DNA of 45,133 nucleotides from Gnetum montanum (taxonomy: Eukaryota; Streptophyta; Gnetopsida; Gnetales; Gnetaceae), in assembly GCA_015680685.1 (NCBI GenBank), contig MNCI01012653.1, forward strand, positions 49,135 to 94,267, in the 5' to 3' direction. Shown here one piece after another: positions 1-9,765 of this stretch. A program made the translations under genes and the position numbers. The notes beneath the pieces are model-generated. The model saw only the letters and a list, made by a program, of their open reading frames with translations, made no database searches and was not told the origin of the DNA. Numbering within the stretch: the first letter of the stretch is position 1; each line of letters begins with the position of its first letter.

Positions 1-196
1 GAACACATCATACACCTCATCTAGACTAAACCATACGTGACATATGCAAAACTAGTCTAGATGGGAAGACAGCGAACTGCGACCTAAGGCTAACTAATCT
101 AGGTGCCACAACTAGTCCATCTGCGGAGTTCGACTGGATCGCGCGTGCGACGCGCATTTCGTATGGTTGAGTGTAGGGGTACCTCGCCACTCATCA
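1..196 (+). mobile_element. 3' end of an LTR (element X), truncated by the window edge
   Basis: This is the terminal part of a plus-strand LTR ending in ...CACTCATCA at 196. Reverse-complemented, it matches the start of the solo LTR at 4092 (same order of blocks: the terminal TGATGAGTGG, a CCTACACTCAACCATACGAA-type block, then GACTAGTTGTGGCACCTAG). After 196 the sequence switches to the LTR of element B, so X was inserted into that LTR. I cannot tell whether X is a solo LTR or a full element. Confidence 0.75.
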
Positions 197-510
197 ACTA
201 TGAAATAAAATTGCAAGAGTTTGGCTACTCTATTGACTAATTTATGCCCAAACTATGTGCCCAAGTGTTATATTTATAGATTGACATACATCCAACAATA
301 TAGGATATCCAACATCACATCTTGACCCCTAATATTAGAGCTAATAAAAATTAACTTTTTATTCAAACAAATGCAATAGCATGCATTGAGGCATCTATGT
401 CGACATGGCTACATCAACGTAGCTAACAAATGTGATGGCATGCATCAAGGAAGCTACATTAAGGCATCTGCCTAAACACAGCTACATCAACTCAACCAAA
501 TGATGCTTCA
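197..510 (-). mobile_element. Element B 3' LTR remnant
   Basis: It aligns by eye along its length with 19785-20120, the right LTR of element B, from the AAAATTGCAAGAG block to a shared terminal GATGCTTCA. It carries the minus-strand TATA box at 271-278. About 40 bp that hold two GATATC motifs in the right copy are missing here, around 325. The left part of this LTR lies outside the window because element X (1-196) is inserted in it. Confidence 0.7.
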
Positions 511-1097
511 TTATACCTCTAGGACCAAGTAAAAATATTTCCTTGAGTTAATAGGATAGGATCGAGCTTTCTTTACAAAAAATTAGGAATGATGGGATTA
601 TTGACTGATCCTAACTATTGATTGACTTTGAGTGACAAATTACAAAATTTTATTCAAGTGGATGCATACAAAATGACAAAGTGACAAAAATTTTGGACAA
701 ACATTGAAGATTACAAAATTTTCATAAGTCTTCAAGAATCCACTAAAGATGATTTTCTTGTTTTCACTGGCGGTCCCAAAGTTTTAACCTTAATTATTAT
801 GTTAATGCTTCTCTGGTTATGCAAAACATTTTTTAAGGGTGGATTGAAATTTATTCTCATCATCCCATGAATCTAGCAAACATGCAAAGTTTATGCTACT
901 CTCTTATATTTGCTATGATTTATCCATGGGCATATCCTTTGTTGTCCCTCTCCTAGATTTTTTTTTGTGCCTAGAAAAAGACCCTCGTCATTAGGCATTT
1001 CTTTTAGCATCACCTGTAGTCACCAAATTTTCCTTAATAATTAACAAATTTTGGATCCCTTACTTTTCATTTAAGCACAAGCTAATTATAGCATACC
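511..1097 (-). mobile_element. Element B internal 3' region, non-coding
   Basis: This is the internal sequence of B next to its 3' LTR, cut off by element A at 1098. No reading frame of note. AT-rich with a poly-T tract near 960. It joins directly to 7626 once element A and one copy of the ATGTC duplication are removed. Confidence 0.6.
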
Positions 1098-1102
1098 ATG
1101 TC
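1098..1102. repeat. Target-site duplication of element A, left copy (ATGTC)
   Basis: ATGTC lies immediately before the LTR start at 1103. The same five bases follow the 3' LTR at 7621-7625. Five-bp duplications are normal for Ty3/gypsy integrases. This shows that 1103-7620 entered as one unit. Confidence 0.85.
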
Positions 1103-1176
1103 TAATGGGACACGATATCACATGGGCTGCGATATCGTGTACGTGATATCGCAATGCACCGCCAAGTCTATAAATA
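1103..1176 (+). promoter_or_regulatory. LTR core promoter: GATATC array plus TATA box
   Basis: GATATC occurs at 1114, 1131 and 1145, followed by TATAAATA at 1169-1176. The last hexamer ends 18 bp before the TATA box. The array has fewer members than in the 3' LTR of the same element. Confidence 0.55.
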
Positions 1177-1644
1177 AGAGGCAGCTCTCCCTTTTTTCCC
1201 ATTCTAGGCCTAGATCGTAGTGAAACTCTGGCAGTTTTTCCCCTCCAGAGATAGATTAATTTCCATGTGCCTGTAGTAGGAACTCCAAAATGAACGGATC
1301 TTTATTCGAGTAGACATTGTACCTAAACACAAGTTTGTGTACAACAATAAAGATGAGGTTCTTGGATAAACCTTACAGTGCATGGAATAGGCTAATTAGG
1401 ATTTTATTTACTGTCATTTATTATTCATCATTTAAATGCTTTATTAGTCATTAAATCTCTCTCAACCCTTCTCTCCTAGTTAGTCATTCTATGCTAGGTC
1501 TTATATTTGGCAAAATTAAAATTGTTTAAATGCTTTATTAGTCATTCTATTTTGGCTTGGTCTTCTGGTGCAATCTGTATTTGGTTGTACCCACTATAAC
1601 TGCCTCAATACGACCAACTTCTCAATCTTTTCCTAGTTAAGTGT
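1103..1644 (+). mobile_element. Element A 5' LTR, rearranged
   Basis: Positions 1103 to about 1483 follow the 3' LTR (6779 onward) with substitutions and a deletion of about 48 bp in the GATATC array. The first bases are TAATGGG where the 3' copy has TGATGGG. After the CCTAGTTA block near 1483, LTR order is lost. An unrelated piece, a repeat of TTTAAATGCTTTATTAGTCA, an inverted piece of RT (1549-1597), then two more short LTR-like pieces (1599-1620 and 1621-1644) come before RT coding resumes. The U5 end and primer site are missing. Confidence 0.7.
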
Positions 1645-1724
1645 AGGGCATCACTATTACAGTTTTCTGGACAGATATAGTGGGTACAACCAAATATGGA
1701 TCGCACCATAAGACCAAGCCAAAA
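1549..1724. repeat. Inverted duplication of an RT segment
   Basis: Arms 1549-1597 and 1676-1724 are reverse complements over 49 bases with four mismatches, around a 78-bp spacer. The right arm is in register with the RT frame and encodes the segment SGYNQIW..AP.DQAK. The left arm is therefore an inverted copy of RT coding sequence, not a MITE terminus. Confidence 0.85.
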
Positions 1725-2815
1725 CAACGTTCACTAGTCCTTGGGGAACGTTTGCATATAAACAAATGCCATTGGGCTTGTGCAATGCCCCTGCCATGTT
1801 TCAATGATTAGTTCTAAGAATCTTTCAACAACAAATTGGTAACAGAGTAGAAGTATTTATGGACAACTTCTCCACTTATGGGTCAAGCTTTGATCAATAC
1901 CTAGATAGGTTAGAGCAAGTTCTAAAACAATGCGTCGAAACAAACCTAAAGCTCAACTGGCAGAAAAGCCATTTGATGGTTCAAGAGGGCATAAGGTTTC
2001 ACAATCAGGAATAGATGTAGACCCAAAAAATGTTAGGGTCATCCAAAGAATCACTCACCAACCATAAATGATCAAAGACATTTGGTCAATCCTTGGACAC
2101 ACTGGCTACTACAGGAAATTTTATCAAGAACTTTCTCCAAAATTTCCAAATTGTTGGTGGAATTAATGAAAAAATATGCACCATTCGAATGGACCAGGGA
2201 ATGTGAACGAGCGTTCAAAACTCTCAAATAGAGGCTTGTGGAAACTCCCATTTAACAACCCCTTGATTGGTCCATGCCATTCCATATCATGACCGATGCA
2301 TCTAATTATGCCTTAGGATCCATACTGATACAATTAGATGAAAAAAATGACCTTATTACATCCACTGTGCCAGTAAGAGTATCACCGGTGCATAACTAAA
2401 CTACACAACTATGAAAAAGGAATGAATGGCTATAGTTTTTGCACTAGAAAAATTTAGGCATCATGTATTAGACTACAAAGTATACATCCATATAGATCAT
2501 AGTACAATTAGGTTCCTCATGAACAAGCCAACGGTTAGCCCACGTATCATATGTTGGTTGATCATTCTTCAAGAGTTTGATTTAACAATAGTAGATCGCA
2601 AAGGCATCGAGACTATAGTCGCAGATCACTTATCTTGGTTGTGCTGGGATAGCAAAGAGGATAAATATGTCGTATTTGATCATTTTCCTGATAAAACCCT
2701 CTTTGCTGATGTAGTGAATAATCAACCCACACAAATAAATTGGTATAGTAGCATTCTTACTTATCTCATTTCCCAAAAAACACCACAAGGGTTGGACTTT
2801 AGGAAGAAACAATAG
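1645..2815 (+). pseudogene. Reverse transcriptase-RNase H of element A (decayed)
   Basis: The enzyme would copy element RNA into DNA in the virus-like particle. Readable landmarks in order are HHYYSFLDRYSGYNQIW (about 1650-1700), TTFTSPWGTFAYKQMPFGLC (about 1723-1780), then VFMDN at 1853-1867, where the family has the catalytic VFMDD, so the second aspartate is Asn. GHTGYYRKF near 2098 and FEWTRE near 2190 mark the connection region. RNase H starts with the TDASNYALGS block near 2294 and continues through MAIVFALEKFRHH (2426) to VADHLSWL (about 2618-2641), where VADHLSRL is usual. The frame is broken by several stops and frameshifts; the piece 2426-2815 is open for 129 codons. The N-terminal third of RT is missing. 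Family assignment is firm; activity is excluded. Confidence 0.88.
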
Positions 2816-4000
2816 TTTCTTCACAAAACCAAGTACTTCATGTAAATCAAGTGACAACTCTATAAATTCTATCCTGATGGCTTGGTTCGATGATGTGTGC
2901 CTGATAAGGATCAATTAAAAGTTCTCTAGGATGCTCATGAGGGCCCCTGCGGGGGTCACTATGCTAGGAGATGAACGACTACCAAGGTCCTGCTTGCAGG
3001 ATATTATTGACCAATACTATGTCAGGATGTCCATCATTTTGCCCAATCCTGTGAGCACTACTAACGTGATGGTGGAATGACTGCTAGAATGGAGGATCCG
3101 CAACAATGGATTCAACCTTTGGAAGCCTTCGATATTTGGGGAATAGATTTTATGGGGCCCATTACACCAATGTCCAATGGAAAAGCATATATCATTATTG
3201 CTATTGATTATTTAACCAAATGGGCTGAAGCAGCCGTTGTAATAGACTACACACTGTCTACGGCTGCACGATTTTTACAACAAAAAATTGTAAACAAGTT
3301 TGGTGTGCCATGTGCACTCATCTCTGATAATGGAACACATTTTATGGGTGCAACCTTTCACAAATTGATGCAACGCTTATGATTTGAGCATAAATTGACC
3401 ACACCTTACCATCCCCAAGCTAATGGCCAAGCCAAGGTTACTAATCGGGAGATTACATGAATATTAACAAGAACAATTAGCAAATTTAGAAGAGACTAGA
3501 GCACGAAACTAAACGATGCTCTCTGGGTGTACCGCTCCACTTGGAAACTCCCTACAAGCTACTCTCCCTATGAGTTAGTGTATGAAAAACTACCAAAGCT
3601 CCCTATACAGAATGAGCTCTGTACACTATCCATGGCCTGTGACCTTCATCTTAACCTTGACCTAGCACAAAAACAACAATTGGCAACTCTAAACATGATA
3701 GAAGAGAATATATTGGTTGCACTATCATTAAATGAGTTGCACAAGGCACACAGTAAACAGTGTCATGACTTAAGAATTTGAAGGTTTAGGTATCAACCAA
3801 GAGACAAGGTCCTTTATTAGAATCCCATGCATGTACCATAGCATATGAAATTTCAAACATTGTGGGAAGGATCCTATATTATTCATACGACCTTCCCCTC
3901 TGGATCTATGATGATATACAAGCCTGAAAGCTTGAATAAGAGGTTATTGGTTAATGTACAACAAACAAAACCCCTCCGTGAACCAAAAATAGCTAGTACA
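2816..4000 (+). pseudogene. Integrase of element A (decayed)
   Basis: It follows RNase H as in Ty3/gypsy pol. An HHCC-type region is recognisable at about 2920-3070 (DAHEGPCGGHY, then a degenerate CEHY). The core shows GIDFMGP with the first catalytic Asp at 3146-3148 and ISDNGTHF with the second Asp at 3326-3328. The third catalytic position, 36 residues on in NGQAKVTN (3434-3436), is Lys where the family has Glu. Thus the DDX35E triad is broken. ALWVYRSTWKLPTSYSPYEL (about 3508-3570) and the C-terminal LWEGSYII...GSMMIYKPESL follow. In-frame stops occur, for example near 3380. It would have joined element DNA to the host chromosome. Confidence 0.88.
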
Positions 4001-4086
4001 AATTACACCTCTGCCATCAAGCAACCTCACTCTTTATTTTGGATCTCTCCCTTTCCATTCAATTATGGGGGAGATGGACACCTATG

Positions 4087-4091
4087 TTGAT
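4087..4091. repeat. Target-site duplication of the solo LTR, left copy (TTGAT)
   Basis: TTGAT at 4087-4091 pairs with CTGAT at 4881-4885 around the solo LTR, with one difference. The empty site can be read in the homologous part of element C (reverse complement of about 12640-12660, CACCTATGCTAATCATTGG). Confidence 0.75.
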
Positions 4092-4880
4092 TGATGAGTG
4101 GTGAGATACCCCTACACTCAACCATACGAATACAAGCATTTTCACGCATGATCCGGTCGAGCTACGTAGACGGACTAGTTGTGGCACCTAGATTGTTAAC
4201 CTTAGGTTGCAGTTCGTTGTCTTCCCACCTAGACTAGTATTATCTTTGTCACATATGGTTTAGTCCAGAGTGAGTTGTATGATGTGTTTCTAATTCTAAC
4301 GCTACTCTTGAAGGTAGTGAAAAATAATATTAACTACGCTAAGCTAGGAGGAAAGTTTAAGAGAGTCTAATCTAGCCTAAGTGTGATGAGCATCCGTTCC
4401 TTGATTATCCGTACACATCTTGGACTTCGTGCATGACTACCACTGGGATTACCAAGTGCAGATCCTAGGTATGCCACTGGGATACTAAGTAGTCACACTT
4501 AAATGCTCGTAATCAAGTCATACTCATTCTACGTTACTAGGAGATAAGGATGAGAGAGAAAATAGTAAATAATAATTAAATAAACAAATAAATAACAAAG
4601 TGAATGCTGCAATGATGAAGTAATCTTGATCTTTATTTCCAGTCATGTGCACGTCCAAGTACTTCAAACTTGAATAAATAATGTCGTACAATTACATTCA
4701 CACACTGTGGGAAGACACGGGAAAATATTCTATCTTTAGAGGGATCAAACTGCCATAGCTTCACTACAATCTAAACTATGATGATAAACAAGCGAGAGCC
4801 GCTTCTTATTTATAGACATTGTGGAAGACTGCGATATTGCATACATGATATCACGAGGGATGCGATATTGCATCCCATCA
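4092..4880 (-). mobile_element. Solo LTR inside element A
   Basis: This is a complete 789-bp LTR, TGATGAGTGG...CATCCCATCA on the plus strand, so minus orientation. Reverse-complemented, it is the same subfamily as the partial LTR at 44639-45133 and the LTR end at 1-196. The TATA box is 4807-4814 on the minus strand. The GATATT at 4833 lies 18 bp away, with GATATC at 4847 and GATATT at 4864. No internal sequence remains, so it is probably a recombination product of a full insertion. Confidence 0.88.
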
Positions 4881-4885
4881 CTGAT

Positions 4886-6765
4886 CATTGGAGGCCCTCA
4901 GTTCTTTTTTGTTTTTGTTTTACACATTTTTGTTTTACAAATTTCTTTAACTTTTCTTATTTTCATTTTACAACATCGTTATACTTTTTCATTTCTTTGT
5001 GTATGTGTGTGTGTGTGTGTGTTACCCATCCTGGAAGTTTACTACCTAATAAGTCTTCTTCATGATGGTATGAACTGTTTTTCTACTTGATTGCTAATGT
5101 TTTCTTTTTACCTTTAAGTTATGATGTTGATACTATGGTATGTTTCTTTTGATATGACAAGCAATGATTCCACTTCATCCATTCATCCAAAAAAGTCTAT
5201 GGTCTCTCTTTGCTTGGAAATATATAGTCCCTTTCCAATAAGAACATTAACGAATCGGTGACTAGGTATTTCTCAAACTAAGAAAGGACTCAAGGCTTGA
5301 AAAGGGTGTGACTTCAAGGTAACTTGATGCATTTGTGCTATCCATTATCTTGGGTTCTTGGATGTTTTCTTCTTAAGTTTTCCTGCCTTTCCAATGTTAT
5401 CCAATTATCGGAAGCTAAGTCAATAAAAATAAGAAGTCTTTGCATGGTGTGGTTCTCACGCATAAAAATACAAAACATAAAAAAAAAAAGAAAAAAAAGT
5501 GAGAATTCAAAGCACATCCCTTAGACAAAATAATCCCTTGGGCTACAAGCACTAGTTATGGAACTCAAAATAAAAATAAAAATACTCCCTCTAACTAAGG
5601 CCCTTCTCACTTCCCATTCTCTCCTCCTTCGTTTCATCGGAATGGTGGTGCCTCTTGGAGAAGGCATTCTTGTAATTCAAGTGGATAAATAGACTGAATG
5701 CATTAATGCAAAGTCACTGGATGTGGTTTTTTTGAGGCCAAACTTGGAATGAGATTTACCAAGTCACATTAATCATGAAATACACAAGGGGCTTTATACC
5801 ACCTTGTTCTTGGCATTCCATTCCATTCTCCTCTCTCCATCCTTCACTCCATTGTTCACTTCATTGCCAGTTGTATCATTAGTGTATATTTTGGTGGGTG
5901 CATTGTTTTCTTTTTGGTAAACTCTTGTGGTTAAGACTTTACCTCTTGTTCCAAAGGACATTCCCAAAGCCTACGAACTCCTCGAATGTGGGTTTGTCAG
6001 GGCATTAAAGGCTGGAGCCTACTTTGGGAAGGACCCACTGGCATTCCTATTTGGTGCATCAGTTAACTTCTTTCCCTTAACATTTTTGTAATCCATTTTA
6101 TTTTATTCATTTCCATCTTGACATCCATTTCATCGATGTCCTACTTGTCTCTTTTTATCCATCTTTCTTATTCCTTTTCTTTTTCCATTCTCTTGCTACC
6201 GGGGGTTCACAATTAGTCATGGGGGTACAGGGCCCAATTTTTTTGATTTTCTCCTAACCCCTACACCTTCGGTAGTCATCCTTAATATATCTCTAGATCC
6301 ATAATCAGCCATACCACAACCCAGCCAATGGACCTTTTACCAAAGAAAGGTATCAATTACATGATGATCCAATTACCATTGCTAATATAGGAACTATGTT
6401 GTATGTGCAAATGGCAATCATGCAACAATGGATTGGATCTGGAGGGAACACTTGGAATGGAGCAGTGCTGAAAGTAGCTATGCAAGGAACGAGATCGATG
6501 ATGTGCTTACGGATGGACAATGAAAGGCGCAGTCTTGGCGTTGGCAATAGCAAGACTTCTTCTCTCTTCTCTCTTCTCTCTCAGCTACCAAATGAGACCT
6601 AATGTCAAATGTAATAAGGTGTTCACCCTTGTTTTCATGAACACTAGTTTTGTTGTGTCTTGTAATGATGATCCATTTACATGTCATCCCATTAGTTCCA
6701 TTTGAGTTAATAATCCCATACCTTTCCGATATTATTGTAAGGAACTCGAGAACGATTTTTCATTT
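4886..6765 (+). mobile_element. Element A long 3' non-coding region
   Basis: About 1.9 kb between the end of pol and the 3' LTR, with no convincing reading frame. It is homologous by eye, reverse-complemented, to 10611-12700 of element C, and in parts to 7640-9100 (B) and 40480-41760 (D). Conserved blocks include CTAACTAAGGCCCTTCTCAC near 5593 and TGCCAGTGGGTCCTT-type sequence near 6020 (minus sense). It contains a GT microsatellite (4999-5022) and an oligo-A tract near 5480-5500. Its role is unknown. Confidence 0.65.
4999..5022. repeat. GT microsatellite
   Basis: A (TG)n run of about 24 bp, interrupted once by TATG, within the non-coding region of element A. Confidence 0.8.
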
Positions 6766-6778
6766 AGTTATGGGGGTA
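6766..6778 (+). promoter_or_regulatory. Polypurine tract of element A
   Basis: AGTTATGGGGGTA lies directly before the 3' LTR start TGATGGG at 6779. This is where the plus-strand primer is expected. The corresponding site in element C (minus strand) reads AGTCATGGAGGTG before TGATGGG. Confidence 0.65.
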
Positions 6779-6900
6779 TGATGGGATGCGATATCGCATG
6801 GGCTACGATATCGCATACGCGATATCACATCCGCCACTATATCGCATCCCACATGATATCGCGTATGCGATATCGCAGTGCACCGCCAAGTCTATAAATA
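6779..6900 (+). promoter_or_regulatory. LTR core promoter: six-member GATATC array plus TATA box
   Basis: GATATC lies at 6790, 6807, 6821, 6855 and 6869, with a TATATC variant near 6839. Several sit inside longer palindromes such as ATGCGATATCGCAT (6786-6799). TATAAATA is at 6893-6900, 18 bp after the last hexamer. This is the longest array in the window. Confidence 0.6.
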
Positions 6901-7620
6901 ACAGGCATCTCCCCCTTGTTTCCCATTCTAGGCCTAGACCGTAGTGAAAATCTGGCAATTTTTCCCCTCCAAAGATAGATTAATTTTCATGTTCCCATAG
7001 TAGGAACTCCAGAGTGAACAAATCTTTATTCGAGCAGACATTGTATCTGAACACAAGTTTGTGTACGATAATAAAGACGAGCTTCTTGGATAAACCTTGT
7101 AGTGCATGGAATAGGCTAATTAGGATTTTATTTACTATCATTTATTATTCGTCATTTAAATGATTTATTATTCATTAAATCTCTCTCAATAGTTCTCGCC
7201 TATTTAAGTGCCTCAATACGACCACTTTGAGCATGTGCGTTATGCTTGGTGATTCCAGCAACGATTAGCATTTGGTAGCCAAGGTTGCATCGGTTCAGGG
7301 TGTGAACAGTAAGTGGGAATGGATGCTGACGCTAGGTTAATTTAGACTTAGTCAGTTAGTTAAAGTTAGTGAATTAGTCACTTCACCCTTCAACTCATTA
7401 GCATACGAGATAAAAACATAAAAAGATATAAAAATCATATACCTCAAACTTTCTTAACCATACAGCATGACAACTACAAGTAAGTTTGGGAAGACAACGA
7501 ATGATTAACCTTATGTGTTCCATAAGGCATGTAGGCACTTAGTCTATGGATTTCGACTGGATTATGTGTGCTACGCTCGTATTCGTATGGTTGAGTGTAG
7601 GGGTATCTTGCCACTCATCA
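6779..7620 (+). mobile_element. Element A 3' LTR (842 bp)
   Basis: A complete plus-strand LTR starting TGATGGGATGCG and ending CCACTCATCA, followed at once by the ATGTC duplication. No primer-binding site follows, which identifies it as the 3' LTR. It is clearly homologous to both LTRs of element C in reverse complement. Confidence 0.88.
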
Positions 7621-7625
7621 ATGTC
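7621..7625. repeat. Target-site duplication of element A, right copy (ATGTC)
   Basis: Matches 1098-1102 exactly. Confidence 0.85.
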
Positions 7626-9200
7626 CAAGGTGATCAATTACTATTAGTTACAATGATGTTTGAAAATAGGATGTTAGAAAAATTTCAAAGTAGACATTCC
7701 TAGCCCCCATGACTAATAAGCGTAACTCTAAAAGCACATAAGTTTTCAAACATTTGAAATCTAAGGTTAAATTAATAATATGGCCAAGAAATATTAATGG
7801 ATATGGAAATAGAAAGTAGGAAAAATTAATGAAATAGATGAGAAGTAGGCCCAAATCATGCATAAATTTAGAGGAACTGTTACCAATGTTTTGAAAGATG
7901 TGAAGGTTAGTTTAAAGTCATGATCAACAAAAGTTATGTAAGTGGGTCCTTCCCAAAGTAGGCTTTTTATATAATACCCTTGCATAACCACTTCTGTAGA
8001 TGTTCGTGTGCACCCTAGAAGTTAAATGTAGATCATGCCTTTATTTCAAACAACACACAACTACCATGGCTAGGATGTTGCACTATACTATACAAAACCA
8101 AAAAGCTCATAATCACATGTAGAAATGAGGTAAATAATGGGATGAGAAGGGATTGTAGAGATTGGGATGTAAGGCACTTGACCATGTTCATAATAGGTTC
8201 TTGTGAAAAATGTGATTAAAATGATCAGCATACCTATTCGTCCAAGTTCAAACCAAGTCCATACCATGAACAGTGAGCTCGCATTGATGTGTTCCTTCTT
8301 GCCAACCACCATGAGTCCATAACTACCACAAAGAACAATCATCACTCTAAAAAGAGAAGAAAAGAGAAGAATGAAGGAAGGGCCTTAGTTAGAGGGGCAT
8401 CTTCAAGCATGGGTAACATGTCTTTCCAACCCCATAACTAGTGCTTGTAATCCATTATTGTGTCTAAGGGGTGTGCTTTGAATTCTCATTATTTTTCTTC
8501 TTTTTCTTCTCTGTTTTTTTGTTTTTGAATTTTTGGATGGGAACCACACCATGCAAATACTTTTAGCTTCCTATTATTAGTTGATGAAGTAGTGATGATA
8601 CATTCTAAAAGGAGTCATAAAACACATGAAGGAAGTCAAAAAGGAAATCCAACAAGTCTCCTTAAGTTCACACCCTTTGCCATCCCCACTTGGTCATTCC
8701 ATCTTTCTTCAAGGAACAATGACCATTGATTAATTTTAGTTTCATGAAAGAAGAACCAAATTTTCTCCATGATAAACACTTTTTATTCAGAGAATTGGAG
8801 GGATGGATGAGATGGTTTCACTATTTTACACAATTACTTACCTAATCTTCTTGATAGCATAAAATAGAAACCCAACACATAGTGTTAACTTCTGCATCAT
8901 GACTTAGCAATATTATTAACAAAAACATAAAATACATTCATAAAAAAAAAAGAGAATGACTCAAGAAAAGAGAAAAATATAAAGAAAAAAATATTAAGAC
9001 ATGGAAAACACATGAAGAATTAGAAAATTTTGGAAGAAATAGGAAACTGATAAAACATTGTAAAATAAAAAAAATGAAAAATACTTATTAGTTCCTAAAC
9101 TAATATGGAGCATCTCCTCCATGACTAATCTTATGGCTGCACATTCGGGAGATGGACCACACAATCTGCTAGTTATACAGCACTGATTTCTCATCTATCA
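7626..9200 (-). mobile_element. Element B non-coding 3' region (continued)
   Basis: B resumes here after element A. I see no coding frame. Shared blocks tie it to C and D: AAGTGGGTCCTTCCCAAAGT near 7940 corresponds to 11320 and 40690, and GGGCCTTAGTTAGAGGGG near 8380 corresponds to about 11757. The stretch 8940-9080 is A-rich. It is the same 3' region seen in A at 4886-6765. Confidence 0.65.
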
Positions 9201-9760
9201 TTGTTATTGATTTAATTAATTATGTGGCAGCACATCCAACATTGGTGATACTCTCGTTTGAATCATTTGGAGATGTATCTTGATCTAGACTTGAAGGTAT
9301 TTCCATTTTGGGGGGTCTAGATGTATTTGCTTCTTCTTCTTTATTTTCTATTTTAATTCCCAAGTCTCTGTGTTTAATATCCTTTTCTGGTGTACAATGA
9401 GAGTCTAAAATATCTATGTCTAAGTCTTCTATTTGGTCCGTTTTCTTAAGTCTATAAGTAATAAGTGAATCAATTGCATCCATGCATCTTTGAAACAATT
9501 TTATATTCTCATTTTCAAGCTAGTGGGGATCTTCTGGTTTAGTGACTACTATGTAGACTAGTTTTTGTTCATACACTTGTTCCTTAGCTTTATTGTGGGT
9601 TGTGTTAATATTTTGAATTTTTGGCCCACAACTACACCCTTTACTATTAGTGATGCATGGATTTTTTTGTCTCTTCACAATGATAGGTTTATTATTTATG
9701 TCTTGTGTTAGAGTGTTAATGGGTGTTGGCTTTTGCATATGATTAGGAGACATTATTTCG
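9201..9760 (-). pseudogene. Element B post-gag coding remnant with a Cys cluster
   Basis: Two minus-strand frames can be read. The upstream one (about 9720-9520) contains CITNSKGCSCGPKIQNINTT followed by VYEQKLVYIVVTKPEDPH. The downstream one (9220-9498) is acidic and Ser-rich with no recognised domain. The Cys cluster is conserved in element D at 41.9 kb (CIPYYNKGCNCGSNIHNINT), so it was once protein-coding. It lies downstream of gag (16.9-19.1 kb), from which element C now separates it. I do not recognise the domain. It is not the protease found in element C. Confidence 0.5.
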
Positions 9761-9765
9761 AAAAG
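9761..9765. repeat. Target-site duplication of element C, left copy (AAAAG)
   Basis: AAAAG at 9761-9765 pairs with ACAAG at 16898-16902 with one mismatch. The flanks join into a continuous element B sequence that matches element D near 42060-42210. Confidence 0.7.

Larger units (their letters stand above)
1103..7620 (+). mobile_element. Element A: Ty3/gypsy LTR retrotransposon with pol only
   Basis: This is a plus-strand insertion bounded by ATGTC duplications. Order: rearranged 5' LTR (1103-about 1644), RT and RNase H (about 1645-2815), integrase (about 2816-4000), a long non-coding 3' region interrupted by a solo LTR (4092-4880), a purine tract, and a full 3' LTR (6779-7620, 842 bp). Gag, protease, the primer-binding site and the N-terminal part of RT are absent. 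The 5' LTR runs into RT through a patchwork of short fragments. The pol frame has many stops and substituted catalytic residues, so the copy is dead. The RT and RNase H motifs place it in the Athila/Tat-like plant Ty3/gypsy lineages, which fits the tRNA-Asp primer sites of its relatives B and C. Confidence 0.85.

Noticed and set aside
1549-1724. MITE with 49-bp terminal inverted repeats
   Set aside because: The right arm is in-frame RT coding sequence, so the structure is an inverted duplication within the element. No target duplication flanks it.
4778-5090. Overlapping frames ending in Cys-Val repeats
   Set aside because: They arise from the solo LTR edge plus the GT microsatellite and pyrimidine-rich non-coding DNA.
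6779-6900. GATATC repeats as a CRISPR-like or origin array
   Set aside because: Repeats are short palindromes with irregular spacing inside an LTR promoter of a plant retroelement.
7515-8345. Several 60-85 codon frames on both strands
   Set aside because: Composition is that of AT-rich non-coding retroelement DNA, with homologous non-coding copies in A, C and D that do not keep the frames.
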